Source: Bosea sp. 685
Lineage (GTDB): Bacteria > Pseudomonadota > Alphaproteobacteria > Rhizobiales > Beijerinckiaceae
Length of the DNA: 64,000 bases
Reading direction: 5' to 3'
Assembly (NCBI RefSeq): GCF_031884435.1
Contig: NZ_CP134779.1
Span: forward strand, 2,418,001 to 2,482,000
Under the pieces are notes generated by a model. That model saw only the letters and a list, made by a program, of their open reading frames with translations, had not been told where the DNA came from and searched no databases. Of this stretch, positions 26,445 to 35,236 are shown piece by piece (the stretch's first letter is position 1; each line of letters begins with the position of its first letter). Both the position numbers and the translations under genes were made by a program.

Positions 26445-26822
26445 TACGCCATCATCCTAACCTCATGAGCCCGCTAGCTGATATCCCATACAGCCGTCGA
26501 GGGCATCGGTAGCCGTCGCGCCGGAGCCAGCTCGTCACAGCATCCTAATATGCGGTGGCAACTGCCTCTGTGTGGCCTATGGCGGGCGGCTGGCGGATGC
26601 AGAAGAATGGACGGCGAGCGGAGGCAGAGATGCCCAAAGTCCGCTGCCCGGGCCCGCCTTCTCTAGAATCTATCTAAATCATTGTTGTTGTGAGAGAATT
26701 CTGCATTGTCTAAGCGATGCGGACTCTCCGCGTGCCATGTGCGCGAGATCGTTGTTCAACCGCGTCGGTGAGCGTAGCGGGGCCGGCGCGATCTCGCTCA
26801 CCGTTCCGATCAGGTTCAGTCG
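26445..26822. other. intergenic region before the FhuC-type gene
   Basis: These 378 bases contain no convincing gene. They hold the Irr-like box described separately and an AT-rich segment just after it that probably includes the promoter of the downstream ATPase gene. Confidence 0.5.
26662..26678 (+). promoter_or_regulatory. Irr/ICE-like iron box
   Basis: TCTAGAATCTATCTAAA matches 12 of the 14 fixed positions of the alphaproteobacterial iron control element TTTAGAA-N3-TTCTAAA (consensus recalled from literature). It lies about 145 bases before a FhuC-type ATPase gene, a sensible target for the haem-dependent regulator Irr. The match is by eye and no score was computed. Confidence 0.5.
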
Positions 26823-27683
26823 ATGAAGCCGTTGTTCAAGACCGCCTCCAGCCTTGCCGAGACCGTTTCTTCGGATCGTGCAGGTTCCTGGCTGGCCTCC
26901 GCCGGCGAAGAGGCCCTGTTCGCACTCGATGCGGTCTCCTTCTCGATTCCGGGGCGCGTGCTTCTGGAGCCGTTGACCCTGACGCTGCCGGCCCGGCGCG
27001 TGGTCGGGCTGATCGGCCATAACGGCTCGGGCAAATCGACATTGCTCAAGATTCTTGCCCGCCAGCAGCCGGCGAGCAGCGGCACGGTCCGCTTCGAAGG
27101 CAAGGCGCTTGGCGACTGGGGCGACCGGCTCTTCGCCCGCAAGGTGGCATACCTGCCGCAGCAGACGCCGCCGGCCTCCGGCATGCTGGTCAGGGAACTT
27201 GTCGCACTCGGTCGCTACCCCTGGCACGGCGCGCTCGGGCGCTTCGGGACTGTCGATCGCGAGAAGGTCACTGAGGCGATGGCGCTGACCGATGTCGAGG
27301 CTTTTGCCGACCGTCTCGTCGACACGCTGTCAGGCGGCGAGCGCCAGCGCGTCTGGCTTGCGATGCTGGTGGCGCAAGACGCCGAGTGCCTGCTGCTCGA
27401 CGAGCCGATCTCGGCGCTCGACGTTTCCCATCAGGTCGAAGTGCTCTCGCTGGTGCATCGCCTGTCCAGCGAGCGCGGGCTCGGCGTCGTCGTCGTGCTG
27501 CACGACGTCAACATGGCCGCGCGCTTTTGCGATGAGATCATTGCCCTGCATTCGGGAAGGCTGATCGCGCGGGGGGCGCCCGACGACATCCTCACGCCTG
27601 GACAACTCGAGGCCATTTACGGCGTGCGCATGGGCGTGATGCCTCATCCCGAGACGGCACGTCCGCTCGCCTTCGTCTGCTGA
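26823..27683 (+). CDS. fhuC: ferric hydroxamate-type ABC ATPase, FhuC-like
   Basis: The 286-residue ATPase has Walker A GHNGSGKS near residues 65-72, VAYLPQQTPP, LVALGRYPWHGALGRFG, signature LSGGERQ, Walker B CLLLDEPISALD, and the H-loop VVVLHDVNMAARFCDEI. These segments are very close to E. coli FhuC as remembered. A 30-residue N-terminal extension precedes the domain; a later start is possible. No permease or binding protein is adjacent, so it may serve subunits encoded elsewhere, for example those left of the window. An Irr-like box lies upstream. Confidence 0.85.
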   Translation: MKPLFKTASSLAETVSSDRAGSWLASAGEEALFALDAVSFSIPGRVLLEPLTLTLPARRVVGLIGHNGSGKSTLLKILARQQPASSGTVRFEGKALGDWGDRLFARKVAYLPQQTPPASGMLVRELVALGRYPWHGALGRFGTVDREKVTEAMALTDVEAFADRLVDTLSGGERQRVWLAMLVAQDAECLLLDEPISALDVSHQVEVLSLVHRLSSERGLGVVVVLHDVNMAARFCDEIIALHSGRLIARGAPDDILTPGQLEAIYGVRMGVMPHPETARPLAFVC

Positions 27684-27718
27684 ACTCAACCCAACGCCCA
27701 CTTTACAAGAGCCAGACC

Positions 27719-28459
27719 ATGTCCCGCGAACGTCGCCGCCTTCCGCTGATCCTCTCTATCGGCCTCACCATAGTTGCGATCGGCGTTTTCCTGCCCCGTT
27801 GGGCATCCGCGCAGGATGCTCCCGTCAGCGACGTAACGGAGGAAGCCCCCGCGGCTAAGCCCGAGGCTGCCAGGCGAGTTGCGCAGCCAAAGCCCGCTCC
27901 CAAGCCGGTCGCGGTCAGGCCGCCGGCGCGTCCGGCCCCGGCAACGACGCAGGCCCAAGCTCAACCGCAAGTGCCGTCCGTAAGCCAGCCCGCATCCGGG
28001 CCGGCGACACTTCCCAACGGCGCCAGCGCCATCAATGAGAGCTATGGCGACTGGACGGTCGATTGCCGCGTCACCGAGGGCCAGAAGCTCTGCGTGCTCG
28101 CCCAATCGCAGGGCAATAGTCAGAACAATCAACGCCTCTTCGCGATCGAGCTTCGCACGCCGAGGGACGGCCGCGCCGACGGCACCATCCTGATGCCGTT
28201 TGGATTGAAGCTCGAAAACGGCGCGATCCTGCGGCTCGACGACAAGGATCTCGGCCAGGGTCTACGCTTCTCGACCTGCATTCCCGCGGGCTGCCTGCTT
28301 CCGGTGTCGTTTCCGACCGTCGCCACCGAAGCGATGAAGACCGGCAAGACCTTGACCGCGGCTGCGCTGAACCTCTCCAGCGGCGACCCTGTCGCCTTCA
28401 ACATCTCGCTCAATGGCTTTGCGGCGGCGCTCGCCCGCATCGGACAGCTCGGCGGATAG
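27719..28459 (+). CDS. IalB-family (invasion-associated locus B) protein
   Basis: The 246-residue exported protein has a basic N-terminus, a hydrophobic signal or anchor (LILSIGLTIVAIGVFLP) and ASA-Q as a possible cleavage site. A Pro/Ala-rich linker covers about residues 35-95. The IalB domain then begins at YGDWTVDCRV, with paired cysteines (Cys in WTVDC, QKLCVLAQSQ, and CIPAGCLLP). Family members are periplasmic or envelope proteins of uncertain role in Hyphomicrobiales. It starts 36 bases after the FhuC-type gene and may share its transcript. Confidence 0.85.
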   Translation: MSRERRRLPLILSIGLTIVAIGVFLPRWASAQDAPVSDVTEEAPAAKPEAARRVAQPKPAPKPVAVRPPARPAPATTQAQAQPQVPSVSQPASGPATLPNGASAINESYGDWTVDCRVTEGQKLCVLAQSQGNSQNNQRLFAIELRTPRDGRADGTILMPFGLKLENGAILRLDDKDLGQGLRFSTCIPAGCLLPVSFPTVATEAMKTGKTLTAAALNLSSGDPVAFNISLNGFAAALARIGQLGG

Positions 28460-28502
28460 CCGCTCTGGCCGCCCGAGCTTGTCGAAAGCGTTCATCCGCG
28501 CC

Positions 28503-29630
28503 TCACTCCCAGCTCAGCGCGCCGCCATTCTGGTATTCGATCACGCGGGTCTCGAAGAAGTTCTTCTCCTTCCTGAGATCCATCGCCTCGCTCATCCAGG
28601 GGAACGGGTTCTCGGTCTCGGCGAAGACGGGAGCGAGCCCGAGCTGGGCGCCGCGGCGGTTGGCGATGAAGTGCATGTACTGCTCGCAGGAGGCGGCATT
28701 CAGCCCGAGGAAGCCGCGCGGCATCGTGTCCCTGCCATAGGCGGCTTCGAGCTCGGCTGTATCGCGCACCATGCCGCGCAATTCGTCCTGGAACGCTTTC
28801 GTCCAGAGCTGCGGGTTCTCGATCTTGATCTGGTTGATCACGTCGATGCCGAAGTTCAGGTGAATGCTCTCGTCGCGCAGGATGTATTGATACTGCTCGG
28901 CAATGCCGACCATCTTGTTGCGCCGGCCGAGCGAGAGGATCTGGGCGAAGCCGGTATAGAACCACATCCCCTCGAAGATCACATAGAAGGCGACGAGATC
29001 GCGCAGGAAGGACTGGTCGGCCTCGGGCGTGCCGGTCTCGAAATCGGGATCGTCGAGATGCTGGGTGTGCTTCAGCGCCCAGGCCGCCTTGTCGGTGATC
29101 GAAGGCACCTCACGGTACATGTTGAAGAGCTCGCCTTCGTCGAGGCCGAGGCTCTCGACGATGTATTGGAAGGTGTGCGTGTGCACCGCCTCCTCAAAAG
29201 CCTGGCGCAGCAGATATTGCCGGCATTCCGGATTGGTCAGGTGGCGGTAGATCGCCAGCACGATATTGTTGGCAACGAGACTTTCGGAGGCCGCGAAGAA
29301 GCCGAGATTGCGCTTGATCGCGCGGCGCTCGTCCTCGGTCAGCCCGTCCCTCGACTTCCACAGCGCGATATCGGCCTGCATCGAGACCTCGGTCGGCATC
29401 CAGTGGTTGTTGCAGCCGGCGAGGTACTTCTCCCAGGCCCATTTGTATTTGAGCGGCAGCAGCTGGTTCACATCGGCGCGGCAGTTGATCATCCGCTTCT
29501 CGTCGACAGAGACGCGGCCGCCGGTACGGTCGATCTCGCCCAGGCCGGTGGCGTCGGCCGCCGGAGCTGGATCGGGTAGGATGGCGGGATTGGCCGGCGT
29601 TGCCGGCTTGGGGTCGGACCAGTCGAGCAT
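28503..29630 (-). CDS. nrdB: class I ribonucleotide reductase beta subunit with Phe at the radical-Tyr position
   Basis: The 375-residue protein starts at 29630. It carries the di-metal ligands of NrdB: E116 (AASES), E147 and H150 ([10 protein letters not shown]), then a Glu in VIFEGMWFY and the Glu-His pair of [11 protein letters not shown]. Four residues after H150, where E. coli has radical Tyr122, residue 154 is Phe. With Glu as first ligand, this matches class Ic enzymes such as Chlamydia, which use an Mn/Fe cofactor. The C-terminal tail would bind NrdA. It lies downstream of nrdA on the same strand and supplies the radical for dNTP synthesis. Confidence 0.93.
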   Translation of the reverse strand: MLDWSDPKPATPANPAILPDPAPAADATGLGEIDRTGGRVSVDEKRMINCRADVNQLLPLKYKWAWEKYLAGCNNHWMPTEVSMQADIALWKSRDGLTEDERRAIKRNLGFFAASESLVANNIVLAIYRHLTNPECRQYLLRQAFEEAVHTHTFQYIVESLGLDEGELFNMYREVPSITDKAAWALKHTQHLDDPDFETGTPEADQSFLRDLVAFYVIFEGMWFYTGFAQILSLGRRNKMVGIAEQYQYILRDESIHLNFGIDVINQIKIENPQLWTKAFQDELRGMVRDTAELEAAYGRDTMPRGFLGLNAASCEQYMHFIANRRGAQLGLAPVFAETENPFPWMSEAMDLRKEKNFFETRVIEYQNGGALSWE

Positions 29631-29675
29631 GGGTGGGTTCCGTTCAACAGAAGTGAGAGGCTGGCCACAGCCTCC

Positions 29676-29770
29676 CGTCATGCTCGCCCTTGTGGCGAGC
29701 ATCCACGTTTTGAACGCCGCCCGCGAAGGACGAAGACGTGGATGGTCGGGACAAGCCCGACCATGACGAG
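29676..29770. repeat. intergenic palindromic repeat between nrdA and nrdB
   Basis: Three stems fit a Y-shaped fold. ATGCTCGCC/GGCGAGCAT is at 29680-29688 and 29694-29702. ATGGTCGGG/CCCGACCAT is at 29742-29750 and 29756-29764. ATCCACGT/ACGTGGAT (29701-29708, 29736-29743) closes the region between them. Such elements (CATGGTCGGG and GATGGTCGGG) are widely scattered in Hyphomicrobiales. Sitting inside the nrdAB transcript, it could affect mRNA stability or the ratio of the two subunits. Confidence 0.7.
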
Positions 29771-29802
29771 GGAGCGACCGCGCGACAAAGCGGGAAGGCG
29801 CC

Positions 29803-32727
29803 TTACTGGCAGGCTTCGCAGGTCGGATCGTCGATCGAGCAGGCGTTCGGCAGGGCCATGCCGTTCGCGAGCGGGATGTCGACCAGGATCGGTTTGGCCG
29901 CGACCGGCGCGCTCGACGACACCGCGTTGAGCTTACCGTCGGTGCCCTTCAGCGTCGATTTCTCGACATGGGTCGCCGACAGCGCGCGCAGGTAATAGGT
30001 CGTCTTCAGGCCGAGCCGCCAGGCGAGACGATAGGCCTCGTCGAGCTTCCGGCCCGAGGGCTGGGCCATGTAGAGGTTGAGCGACTGGCCCTGGTCGATC
30101 CATTTCTGCCGGCGCGCCGCGGCGCGGATCAGCCAGCTCGTCTCGATCTCGAAGGAGGTGGCGTAAAGCGCCTTGAGATCGTCGGGCACGCGGTCGATCC
30201 CGCTGACCTTACCGTCATAATATTTGAGGTCGGAGACCATGACCTCGTCCCAGAGCCCGCGCGCCTTGAGGTCATGGACCAGCCCGGCATTCACCACGGT
30301 GAAGTCGCCCGACATGTTGGCCTTGACGTAGAGCTGGCTGTAGGACGGCTCGATCGATTGCGAGACGCCGACGATGTTGGAGATCGTCGCTGTCGGCGCG
30401 ATCGCCATCGTGTTCGAGTTGCGCATGCCGGTCGTGACGACGCGCTGGCGCAGCCCCTCCCAGTCCAGCGTCGAGGAGCGATCGAGCTCGACATCGCCGT
30501 CGCGCGCTTCGCTCAGGATATCGAGCGAGTCGATCGGCAGGATGCCCTTCGACCAGAGCGAGCCCTCGAAGCTCGGATAACGCCCGCGCTCGGCGGCGAG
30601 ATCGACCGAGGCCGAGATTGCAAACCAGCTGATCGCTTCCATCGAAGTGTCGGCAAAGGCGATCGCGCCTTCGGAGGCTGCCGGCAGCCGAAGCGCCTGA
30701 AGCGCATCCTGGAAACCCATGATGCCGAGCCCGACCGGGCGATGACGCAGGTTGGAGCGGCGCGCTTCCGGGATCGTGTAGAAATTGATGTCGATGACGT
30801 TGTCGAGCATGCGCATCGCAGTGCCGACTGTGCGCGCCAGACGCAGCTGGTCGAGCCCCTCCGCCGTGACATGGGCGGCGAGGTTGACCGAGCCGAGATT
30901 GCAGACCGCGACTTCGTCGGCCGAGGTGTTGAGCGTGATCTCGGTGCAGAGGTTCGAGGAATGCACCACGCCGGCATGTTGCTGCGGCGAGCGCAGGTTG
31001 CAGGCATCCTTGAAGGTGACCCAAGGGTGCCCGGTCTCGAACAGCATGGTCAGCATCTTGCGCCAGAGGTCGAGCGCGGCCACGCGCTTGAACACCTTGA
31101 TCTCGCCGCGCTCGGCCTTGGCCTCATAGGTCTCATAGGCTGCCTTGAACGGTTTGCCGTAGAGATCGTGCAGGTCCGGAACTTCGTCGGGCGAGAACAG
31201 GGTCCATTGTCTGCCAGCCTCGACGCGCTGCATGAACAGATCGGGAATCCAGTTCGCCGTATTCATGTCATGGGTGCGGCGGCGGTCGTCGCCGGTGTTC
31301 TTGCGAAGGTCCAGGAACTCCTCGATATCGACATGCCAGGTCTCGAGATAGGCGCAGACCGCGCCCTTGCGCTTGCCGCCCTGGTTGACCGCGATGGCCG
31401 TGTCGTTGGCGACCTTCAGGAACGGCACAATGCCCTGGCTCTCGCCATTGGTGCCCTTGATATGGGCGCCGAGGCCGCGCACCGGCGTCCAGTCATTGCC
31501 GAGCCCGCCGGAATATTTGGCGAGCAGCGCATTGTCCTTCACCGCCTTGAAGATGCCGTCGAGATCGTCGGCGATCGTCGTGAGGAAGCAGGAAGAGAGC
31601 TGCGGCCTCAGCGTCCCGGCGTTGAACAGGGTCGGTGTCGAGGCCATGAAATCGAAGGAGGAGAGCAGGTCGTAGAATTCGATCGCCCGCGCCTCGCGGT
31701 CGATCTCGCGGATGGCAAGGCCCATCGCGACGCGCATGAAGAAGGCCTGCGGCAGCTCGAAGCGGCGGCCAGCGACATGCAGGAAATAGCGGTCGTAGAG
31801 CGTCTGGAAGCCGAGATAGTCGAATTGCAGGTCGCGCTCCGGTTTGATGGCGGCGGCGAGCCGGTCGAGATCGAAGCGGGCAAGCTCAGGGTCGAGCAAT
31901 TCATTAGCGATGCCGGTCCGCACATAGGCGTGGAGATACTCGCCATAACGCTCTGCCATCTCGGCTTGCGTCGCCTGCTCCGGCCGGCCATGGACGAAGC
32001 TCAGCGCCTCGCGCCGCAGCTTGTCGAGCAGGAGCCTGGCCGAGACCTTGGCGTAGTTCGGCTCGGTCTCGACCAGCGTCCGCGCCGCCAGGATCGGCGC
32101 CTGGGCCAGTTCGTCGAGCGAGATGCCGTCATAGAGGTTGCGCCGCGCTTCGGTCAGGACAGCCTCGGCCGAGACGCCGTCGAGCCCGGCGCAGGCCTCG
32201 CGGATCACCGTCGCGAGGCGCAGCGCGCCGAGCGGCACCAGCGCGCCATCGGCGCCCTTCATCCGCAGCACCGGCATTGCGGCGACCGAAGGCTTCGCCT
32301 CTGCCTTGGCTCTGGCCCGCTCCTGCGCGCGTTCCTCGCGATAGAGCACATAGGCACGGGCGACCTTGTGGTGCTCGCTGCGCATCAGCGCGAGCTCGAC
32401 CTGGTCCTGCACGTCCTCGATATGGGAGGTCCGGCCGGCATCGGCGCGGCGGATCAGGCTGGCGACGATCTGCCCGGTCAGCTCGGCAACGACATCATGG
32501 ATGCGGCGCGAGGCGGCGGCATTGCTGCCCTCGACCGCCAGGAACGCCTTGGTCAGTGCGACCGTGATCTTCGAGGCATCGAAGGGCGTGACGCCGCCAT
32601 TGCGGCGAATGATCTGATAGCCCGGCTCGGATGTCGGTCGCGCCTCGACGCCAGGTGAGGTGGCTTGACCAGGTGACATGGCTGGATTGACGAGGGCAGG
32701 GCGGGTGGTCTCAGTTGCGAGGGACAT
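29803..32727 (-). CDS. nrdA: class I ribonucleotide reductase alpha subunit
   Basis: The 974-residue catalytic subunit begins with an ATP-cone ([20 protein letters not shown], residues about 39-58, to about 135). A second cone-like segment follows ([20 protein letters not shown]) and then the ten-stranded barrel. Active-site landmarks are [17 protein letters not shown] (Cys-x-Glu) and CNLGSVNLA. The C-terminal CEACQ carries the shuttling cysteine pair. The tandem cones suggest dATP allosteric control. The leader is a cobalamin riboswitch, so the enzyme should be made when B12 is scarce, implying a B12-dependent class II reductase elsewhere in the genome. Confidence 0.95.
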   Translation of the reverse strand: MSLATETTRPALVNPAMSPGQATSPGVEARPTSEPGYQIIRRNGGVTPFDASKITVALTKAFLAVEGSNAAASRRIHDVVAELTGQIVASLIRRADAGRTSHIEDVQDQVELALMRSEHHKVARAYVLYREERAQERARAKAEAKPSVAAMPVLRMKGADGALVPLGALRLATVIREACAGLDGVSAEAVLTEARRNLYDGISLDELAQAPILAARTLVETEPNYAKVSARLLLDKLRREALSFVHGRPEQATQAEMAERYGEYLHAYVRTGIANELLDPELARFDLDRLAAAIKPERDLQFDYLGFQTLYDRYFLHVAGRRFELPQAFFMRVAMGLAIREIDREARAIEFYDLLSSFDFMASTPTLFNAGTLRPQLSSCFLTTIADDLDGIFKAVKDNALLAKYSGGLGNDWTPVRGLGAHIKGTNGESQGIVPFLKVANDTAIAVNQGGKRKGAVCAYLETWHVDIEEFLDLRKNTGDDRRRTHDMNTANWIPDLFMQRVEAGRQWTLFSPDEVPDLHDLYGKPFKAAYETYEAKAERGEIKVFKRVAALDLWRKMLTMLFETGHPWVTFKDACNLRSPQQHAGVVHSSNLCTEITLNTSADEVAVCNLGSVNLAAHVTAEGLDQLRLARTVGTAMRMLDNVIDINFYTIPEARRSNLRHRPVGLGIMGFQDALQALRLPAASEGAIAFADTSMEAISWFAISASVDLAAERGRYPSFEGSLWSKGILPIDSLDILSEARDGDVELDRSSTLDWEGLRQRVVTTGMRNSNTMAIAPTATISNIVGVSQSIEPSYSQLYVKANMSGDFTVVNAGLVHDLKARGLWDEVMVSDLKYYDGKVSGIDRVPDDLKALYATSFEIETSWLIRAAARRQKWIDQGQSLNLYMAQPSGRKLDEAYRLAWRLGLKTTYYLRALSATHVEKSTLKGTDGKLNAVSSSAPVAAKPILVDIPLANGMALPNACSIDDPTCEACQ

Positions 32728-32738
32728 CGGCTTTCAAA

Positions 32739-32755
32739 CCCCAAATTGCTGGGGG
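32739..32755 (-). promoter_or_regulatory. Shine-Dalgarno-sequestering hairpin of the nrdA riboswitch
   Basis: Read on the minus strand, GCCCCCAGCAATTTGGGG folds with CCCC paired to GGGG, and the GGGG lies 11 bases before the nrdA ATG (32727). The same hairpin stands before metE. It should be the switch through which the cobalamin aptamer blocks translation. Confidence 0.6.
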
Positions 32756-32835
32756 CAAAGGCGAAAGCGGAGTCGCAATGCGGGCGTCACGGCGAAAACG
32801 CCAGCGGACGCTGCCAAGCGATCCACCGGGACACC

Positions 32836-33040
32836 CCGCCCGAGGAACTTCATGTCGTCGCGGCAGGTCTCCTGGCTCGCGGGTCGTCGCTCTTGTCCGT
32901 CTTCCCAAGGCCTTGCGGCCTCAGTGACATAGGCTGGACTTAAGAACTCGCCGCTGACAGTTGCGGGGGCAGCGCCGGCTTCACACCGGCTTCCCTCTTA
33001 GCTCTCGATCTTGCGATTCGAGAGACCGTGACAACCACAT
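32836..33040 (-). promoter_or_regulatory. cobalamin (AdoCbl) riboswitch upstream of nrdA
   Basis: On the minus strand the conserved parts occur in order: GGGAAGCCGGTG (complement of 32983-32994), GCCCCCGCAACTGT (32957-32970) and the B12 box GCCAGGAGACCTGCC (32862-32876). A flanking hairpin lies at 33002-33024. These match the cobalamin riboswitch class and closely resemble the metE leader at 35237-35445, including a shared CTCGGGCGGGGTGTCCCGG just after the aptamer. Cobalamin binding is expected to lower nrdAB expression. Confidence 0.92.
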
Positions 33041-33152
33041 CTAGTAGCGGGCGCCATGGAGGTGTCAATGGCTTGTCTTGAGCGCTTGCGAACGCTGTGA
33101 ACAGCGGGGACAGCCAGCCCAGCTGTGGCCGTGTCGTGCAGACGCACAAGAC

Positions 33153-33190
33153 GGGGTCGTTTGCGGGAGGGGTGGAATCCTATGCCAAGG
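33153..33190 (+). repeat. Tn3-type terminal inverted repeat, left
   Basis: It begins GGGGTCGTTTGCGGGAGGGG and ends CCTATGCCAAGG. It overlaps the last codons of the transposase remnant, the usual layout for Tn3-family elements. Confidence 0.8.
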
Positions 33191-33359
33191 TTTTCGCCAC
33201 CGATATTCTCCGGTGAGGTCGATGCGCTCTCATTGCCAGCAGCGAGACATGGGTCAGCAGATCGGGCGATAGCAGCTTTCCCTCACGCTTCTGGATGGTA
33301 ACGACGTCGCCAAGCTTCGCGGTGTTCCAGAAGATGATGATGGCCGCGGGCAGGTTCAT
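33180..33359 (-). pseudogene. Tn3-family transposase C-terminal remnant
   Basis: The frame from 33359 leftward reads MNLPAAIIIFWNTAKLGDVV, then LLSPDLLTHVSLL, matching the Tn3 TnpA end (typically NLVVAAIILWNT and DDLLAHLSPLGWEHI). After that the match continues in another frame as ERIDLTGEYRW, so there is a frameshift, preceded in that frame by a stop. Nothing of the roughly 900 upstream residues remains, so it is non-functional. Confidence 0.8.
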
Positions 33360-33548
33360 TCCGGCGATTCACGTTGATGCATGGTTGTCGGAGAACAGAA
33401 AAATCCTATATTTGTTATCGAAGTGCAGCAAATTCCGTCACCCAGGCGATCAGCCTGGCACTCAGCAACGTGACGCGGATTGCATAGGACAAGGCTAGTC
33501 CGTCCGGCACTGTTCCAGCCAAACATCGATAAATTTTGGAGGATGAGA
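33360..33548. other. element-internal region before the DinB-family gene
   Basis: It holds no supported gene and is less GC-rich than the surrounding chromosome. It probably contains the promoter of the passenger gene. Confidence 0.4.
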
Positions 33549-34049
33549 ATGATCTCAGCCGGATATTGCCGACTTATGTCCCGTTACAACACTTGGCAGA
33601 ATGCCTCGTTGGTAACTGCCGCCGATGGGCTCACCAATGAGGATCGTTGGAAGGATCGAGGTGCTTTCTTCCAATCGATCGCAGCTACATTAAACCATCT
33701 TTATTGGGCGGATGCCCTGATACTGGAGCGATTGAAGGGGAACGAGCGTCCAGAAGAAACCATCAAGCACTCTCTCACAAGTCCATCAGATTGGAGTGAT
33801 TTCAAAGCGCTCCGTTTGCAAAGGAACGTGGAAATCGAAGAGTGGTCCGCGAGATTGCTCGACGCGGACCTGCGCGGGATGCTCGTCTGGTATCCCGGGG
33901 ATGGCTCTACGCGGATCGAGAAGTCAAAAGCGCTCTGTGTTGTACAGCTCTTCAACCACCAGACACACCATCGGGGTCAGGTCCACGCAATGCTGACAGC
34001 AGCGGGCGCGAAACCGGAGCCGACTGATCTTAACATGCTGGAATACTGA
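33549..34049 (+). CDS. DinB-family protein
   Basis: The 166-residue protein starts at 33549, 5 bases after GGAGGA. DinB proteins are four-helix bundles with a three-His metal site. The motif HQTHHRGQVHAMLTAAG near residues 136-152 supplies two of these, and TLNHLYWAD near residue 50 the first. Many relatives are thiol-dependent metalloenzymes or unknowns. Its base composition is visibly lower in G+C than that of its neighbours, and it sits inside Tn3-type repeats, so it was probably brought in by transposition. Confidence 0.85.
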   Translation: MISAGYCRLMSRYNTWQNASLVTAADGLTNEDRWKDRGAFFQSIAATLNHLYWADALILERLKGNERPEETIKHSLTSPSDWSDFKALRLQRNVEIEEWSARLLDADLRGMLVWYPGDGSTRIEKSKALCVVQLFNHQTHHRGQVHAMLTAAGAKPEPTDLNMLEY

Positions 34050-34105
34050 GTTGGGCACGTTCCTCACGCGGAAAGATGCGGGCTGCGCGCATAGAATTCG
34101 GACGC

Positions 34106-34144
34106 CCTTAGCGTAGGATTTCGCCCCCTCCCGCAAACGCCCCC
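34106..34144 (-). repeat. Tn3-type terminal inverted repeat, right
   Basis: On the minus strand it begins GGGGGCGTTTGCGGGAGGGG and ends CCTACGCTAAGG. It differs from the left copy at a few positions and by one extra base. Confidence 0.8.
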
Positions 34145-34224
34145 ACGACAGATGATCGGCTCGTCCAACGATGAAGCCCTCTGCGCCTCGATCATCCCGG
34201 CAACCACGTCTCGATCACGGATTT

Positions 34225-34279
34225 GAACCACACCAGATTGGGACCACGACAGGCTTGGACCACGACAGGCTTGGACCAC
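34225..34279 (+). repeat. 16-bp tandem repeat, about 3.5 copies
   Basis: The unit GGACCACGACAGGCTT is present twice perfectly (34241-34256, 34257-34272). A diverged copy precedes it (GAACCACACCAGATTG, 34225-34240) and a partial GGACCAC follows. It lies about 110 bases before the cobF start. Its role is unknown; it could be slipped-strand variation. Confidence 0.85.
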
Positions 34280-34386
34280 AGAAGAATCGCGGCGCAAAAG
34301 CACTATGGCGGCGCTGCTCACATCGCCTTGCCGCATGTTATGCCTGAGAGCCCGCTTTGGGATGCGGGCTTGGACATGAGGACCGA

Positions 34387-35148
34387 ATGCGCAAAATTCT
34401 GATCATCGGGATCGGGGCCGGCAATCCCGACTACGTCACGGTCCAGGCGATCAATGCCCTCAACCAGGTCGATGTCTTCTTCATCCCAGACAAGGGTACG
34501 GACAAGGCGGCGCTGCAGCGATTGCGCAAGGACATCTGTGAGCGCTTCATCGAGGGCTCTGACTATCGCATGGTCCCGGTGCCGATTCCAACGCGTGCCG
34601 CTGCAGGACAAGATTACCGCGGCAGCGTCGATCAGTGGCATGAGCAGCTGGCGGACGACTATGAGAGCCTCATCATGGAGGAACTCGGGGAGGGCGAATG
34701 CGGTGGCCTCCTCGTCTGGGGCGACCCCGCGCTCTATGACAGCACATTGCGAATCATCGACCATATCCAGGCCAAGGGATATGCGCTGGAGTACGATGTC
34801 ATCCCCGGCATCAGCAGTGTGCAGGCACTGGCGGCCCGGCATCGCGTCGCGCTCAATCGCATCGGCCAACCGGTGCTGATCACGACCGGGCGCAAACTCT
34901 CTGAGGGATTTCCCGACAATCTCGACAGCGTGGTCGTCATGCTCGACGGCGACCAGGCCTTCAAGCGTATCGAGGCGGATGATCTCGATATCTATTGGGG
35001 CGCCTATCTCGGCACCGAGGACGAGATCCTGGTGGCTGGAAAGCTCTCTGAGGTGGCGGGCGATATCGAGCGGATTCGACGGCAAGCCCGCGAGGACAAG
35101 GGCTGGATCATGGATACCTATCTGCTCCGCAAGGGCGGCAAGAGCTGA
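34387..35148 (+). CDS. cobF: precorrin-6A synthase (deacetylating), CobF
   Basis: The 253-residue SAM-dependent methyltransferase belongs to the tetrapyrrole methylase fold. The N-terminal IIGIGAGNPDYVTVQAINAL (residues 6-25) is the family's phosphate/SAM-side loop. LLVWGDPALYDSTLRII and DVIPGISSVQALAARHRVAL are the substrate and SAM pockets. CobF converts precorrin-5 to precorrin-6A with loss of acetate in the aerobic cobalamin pathway. The ATG at 34387 is chosen for the GAGGA before it. It is separated from other cob genes, which are not in the window. Confidence 0.92.
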   Translation: MRKILIIGIGAGNPDYVTVQAINALNQVDVFFIPDKGTDKAALQRLRKDICERFIEGSDYRMVPVPIPTRAAAGQDYRGSVDQWHEQLADDYESLIMEELGEGECGGLLVWGDPALYDSTLRIIDHIQAKGYALEYDVIPGISSVQALAARHRVALNRIGQPVLITTGRKLSEGFPDNLDSVVVMLDGDQAFKRIEADDLDIYWGAYLGTEDEILVAGKLSEVAGDIERIRRQAREDKGWIMDTYLLRKGGKS

Positions 35149-35236
35149 TCGAGTCAATCTTGCATAGAGACATAAGGATGTCTTTATGTCTTGGCTTGAC
35201 CGCATCTGGCTGTTGCCCCATAGTCGCCTCGTCGTG

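Larger units (their letters stand above)
33153..34144. mobile_element. decayed Tn3-family mini-element with a DinB-family passenger gene
   Basis: Inverted terminal repeats of 38-39 bases lie at 33153-33190 and 34106-34144. Both start GGGG and share TTTGCGGGAGGGG and AATCCTA, and both end AAGG, like Tn3-family ends of the Tn5393 kind. Just inside the left end is the reverse-strand tail of a Tn3 transposase, as in intact members. The only intact gene inside encodes a DinB-family protein. Flanking 5-mers AAGAC (33148-33152) and ACGAC (34145-34149) differ by one base, as expected for an old 5-bp target duplication. The whole element is 992 bases. Confidence 0.8.
34050..34386. other. intergenic region before cobF with a short tandem repeat
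   Basis: It contains the right end of the Tn3-type element and then a 16-base tandem repeat at 34225-34279. No gene is supported. Confidence 0.5.

Noticed and set aside
29968..32658. A long plus-strand open frame across nrdA
   Set aside because: It is the mirror of a high-G+C gene; the minus-strand product is clearly NrdA, whereas this frame is rich in Arg, Gly and Ala with no known domain.
33078..33272. Short plus-strand frames over the left end of the Tn3-type element
   Set aside because: They overlap the inverted repeat and the transposase remnant and have no recognisable product.
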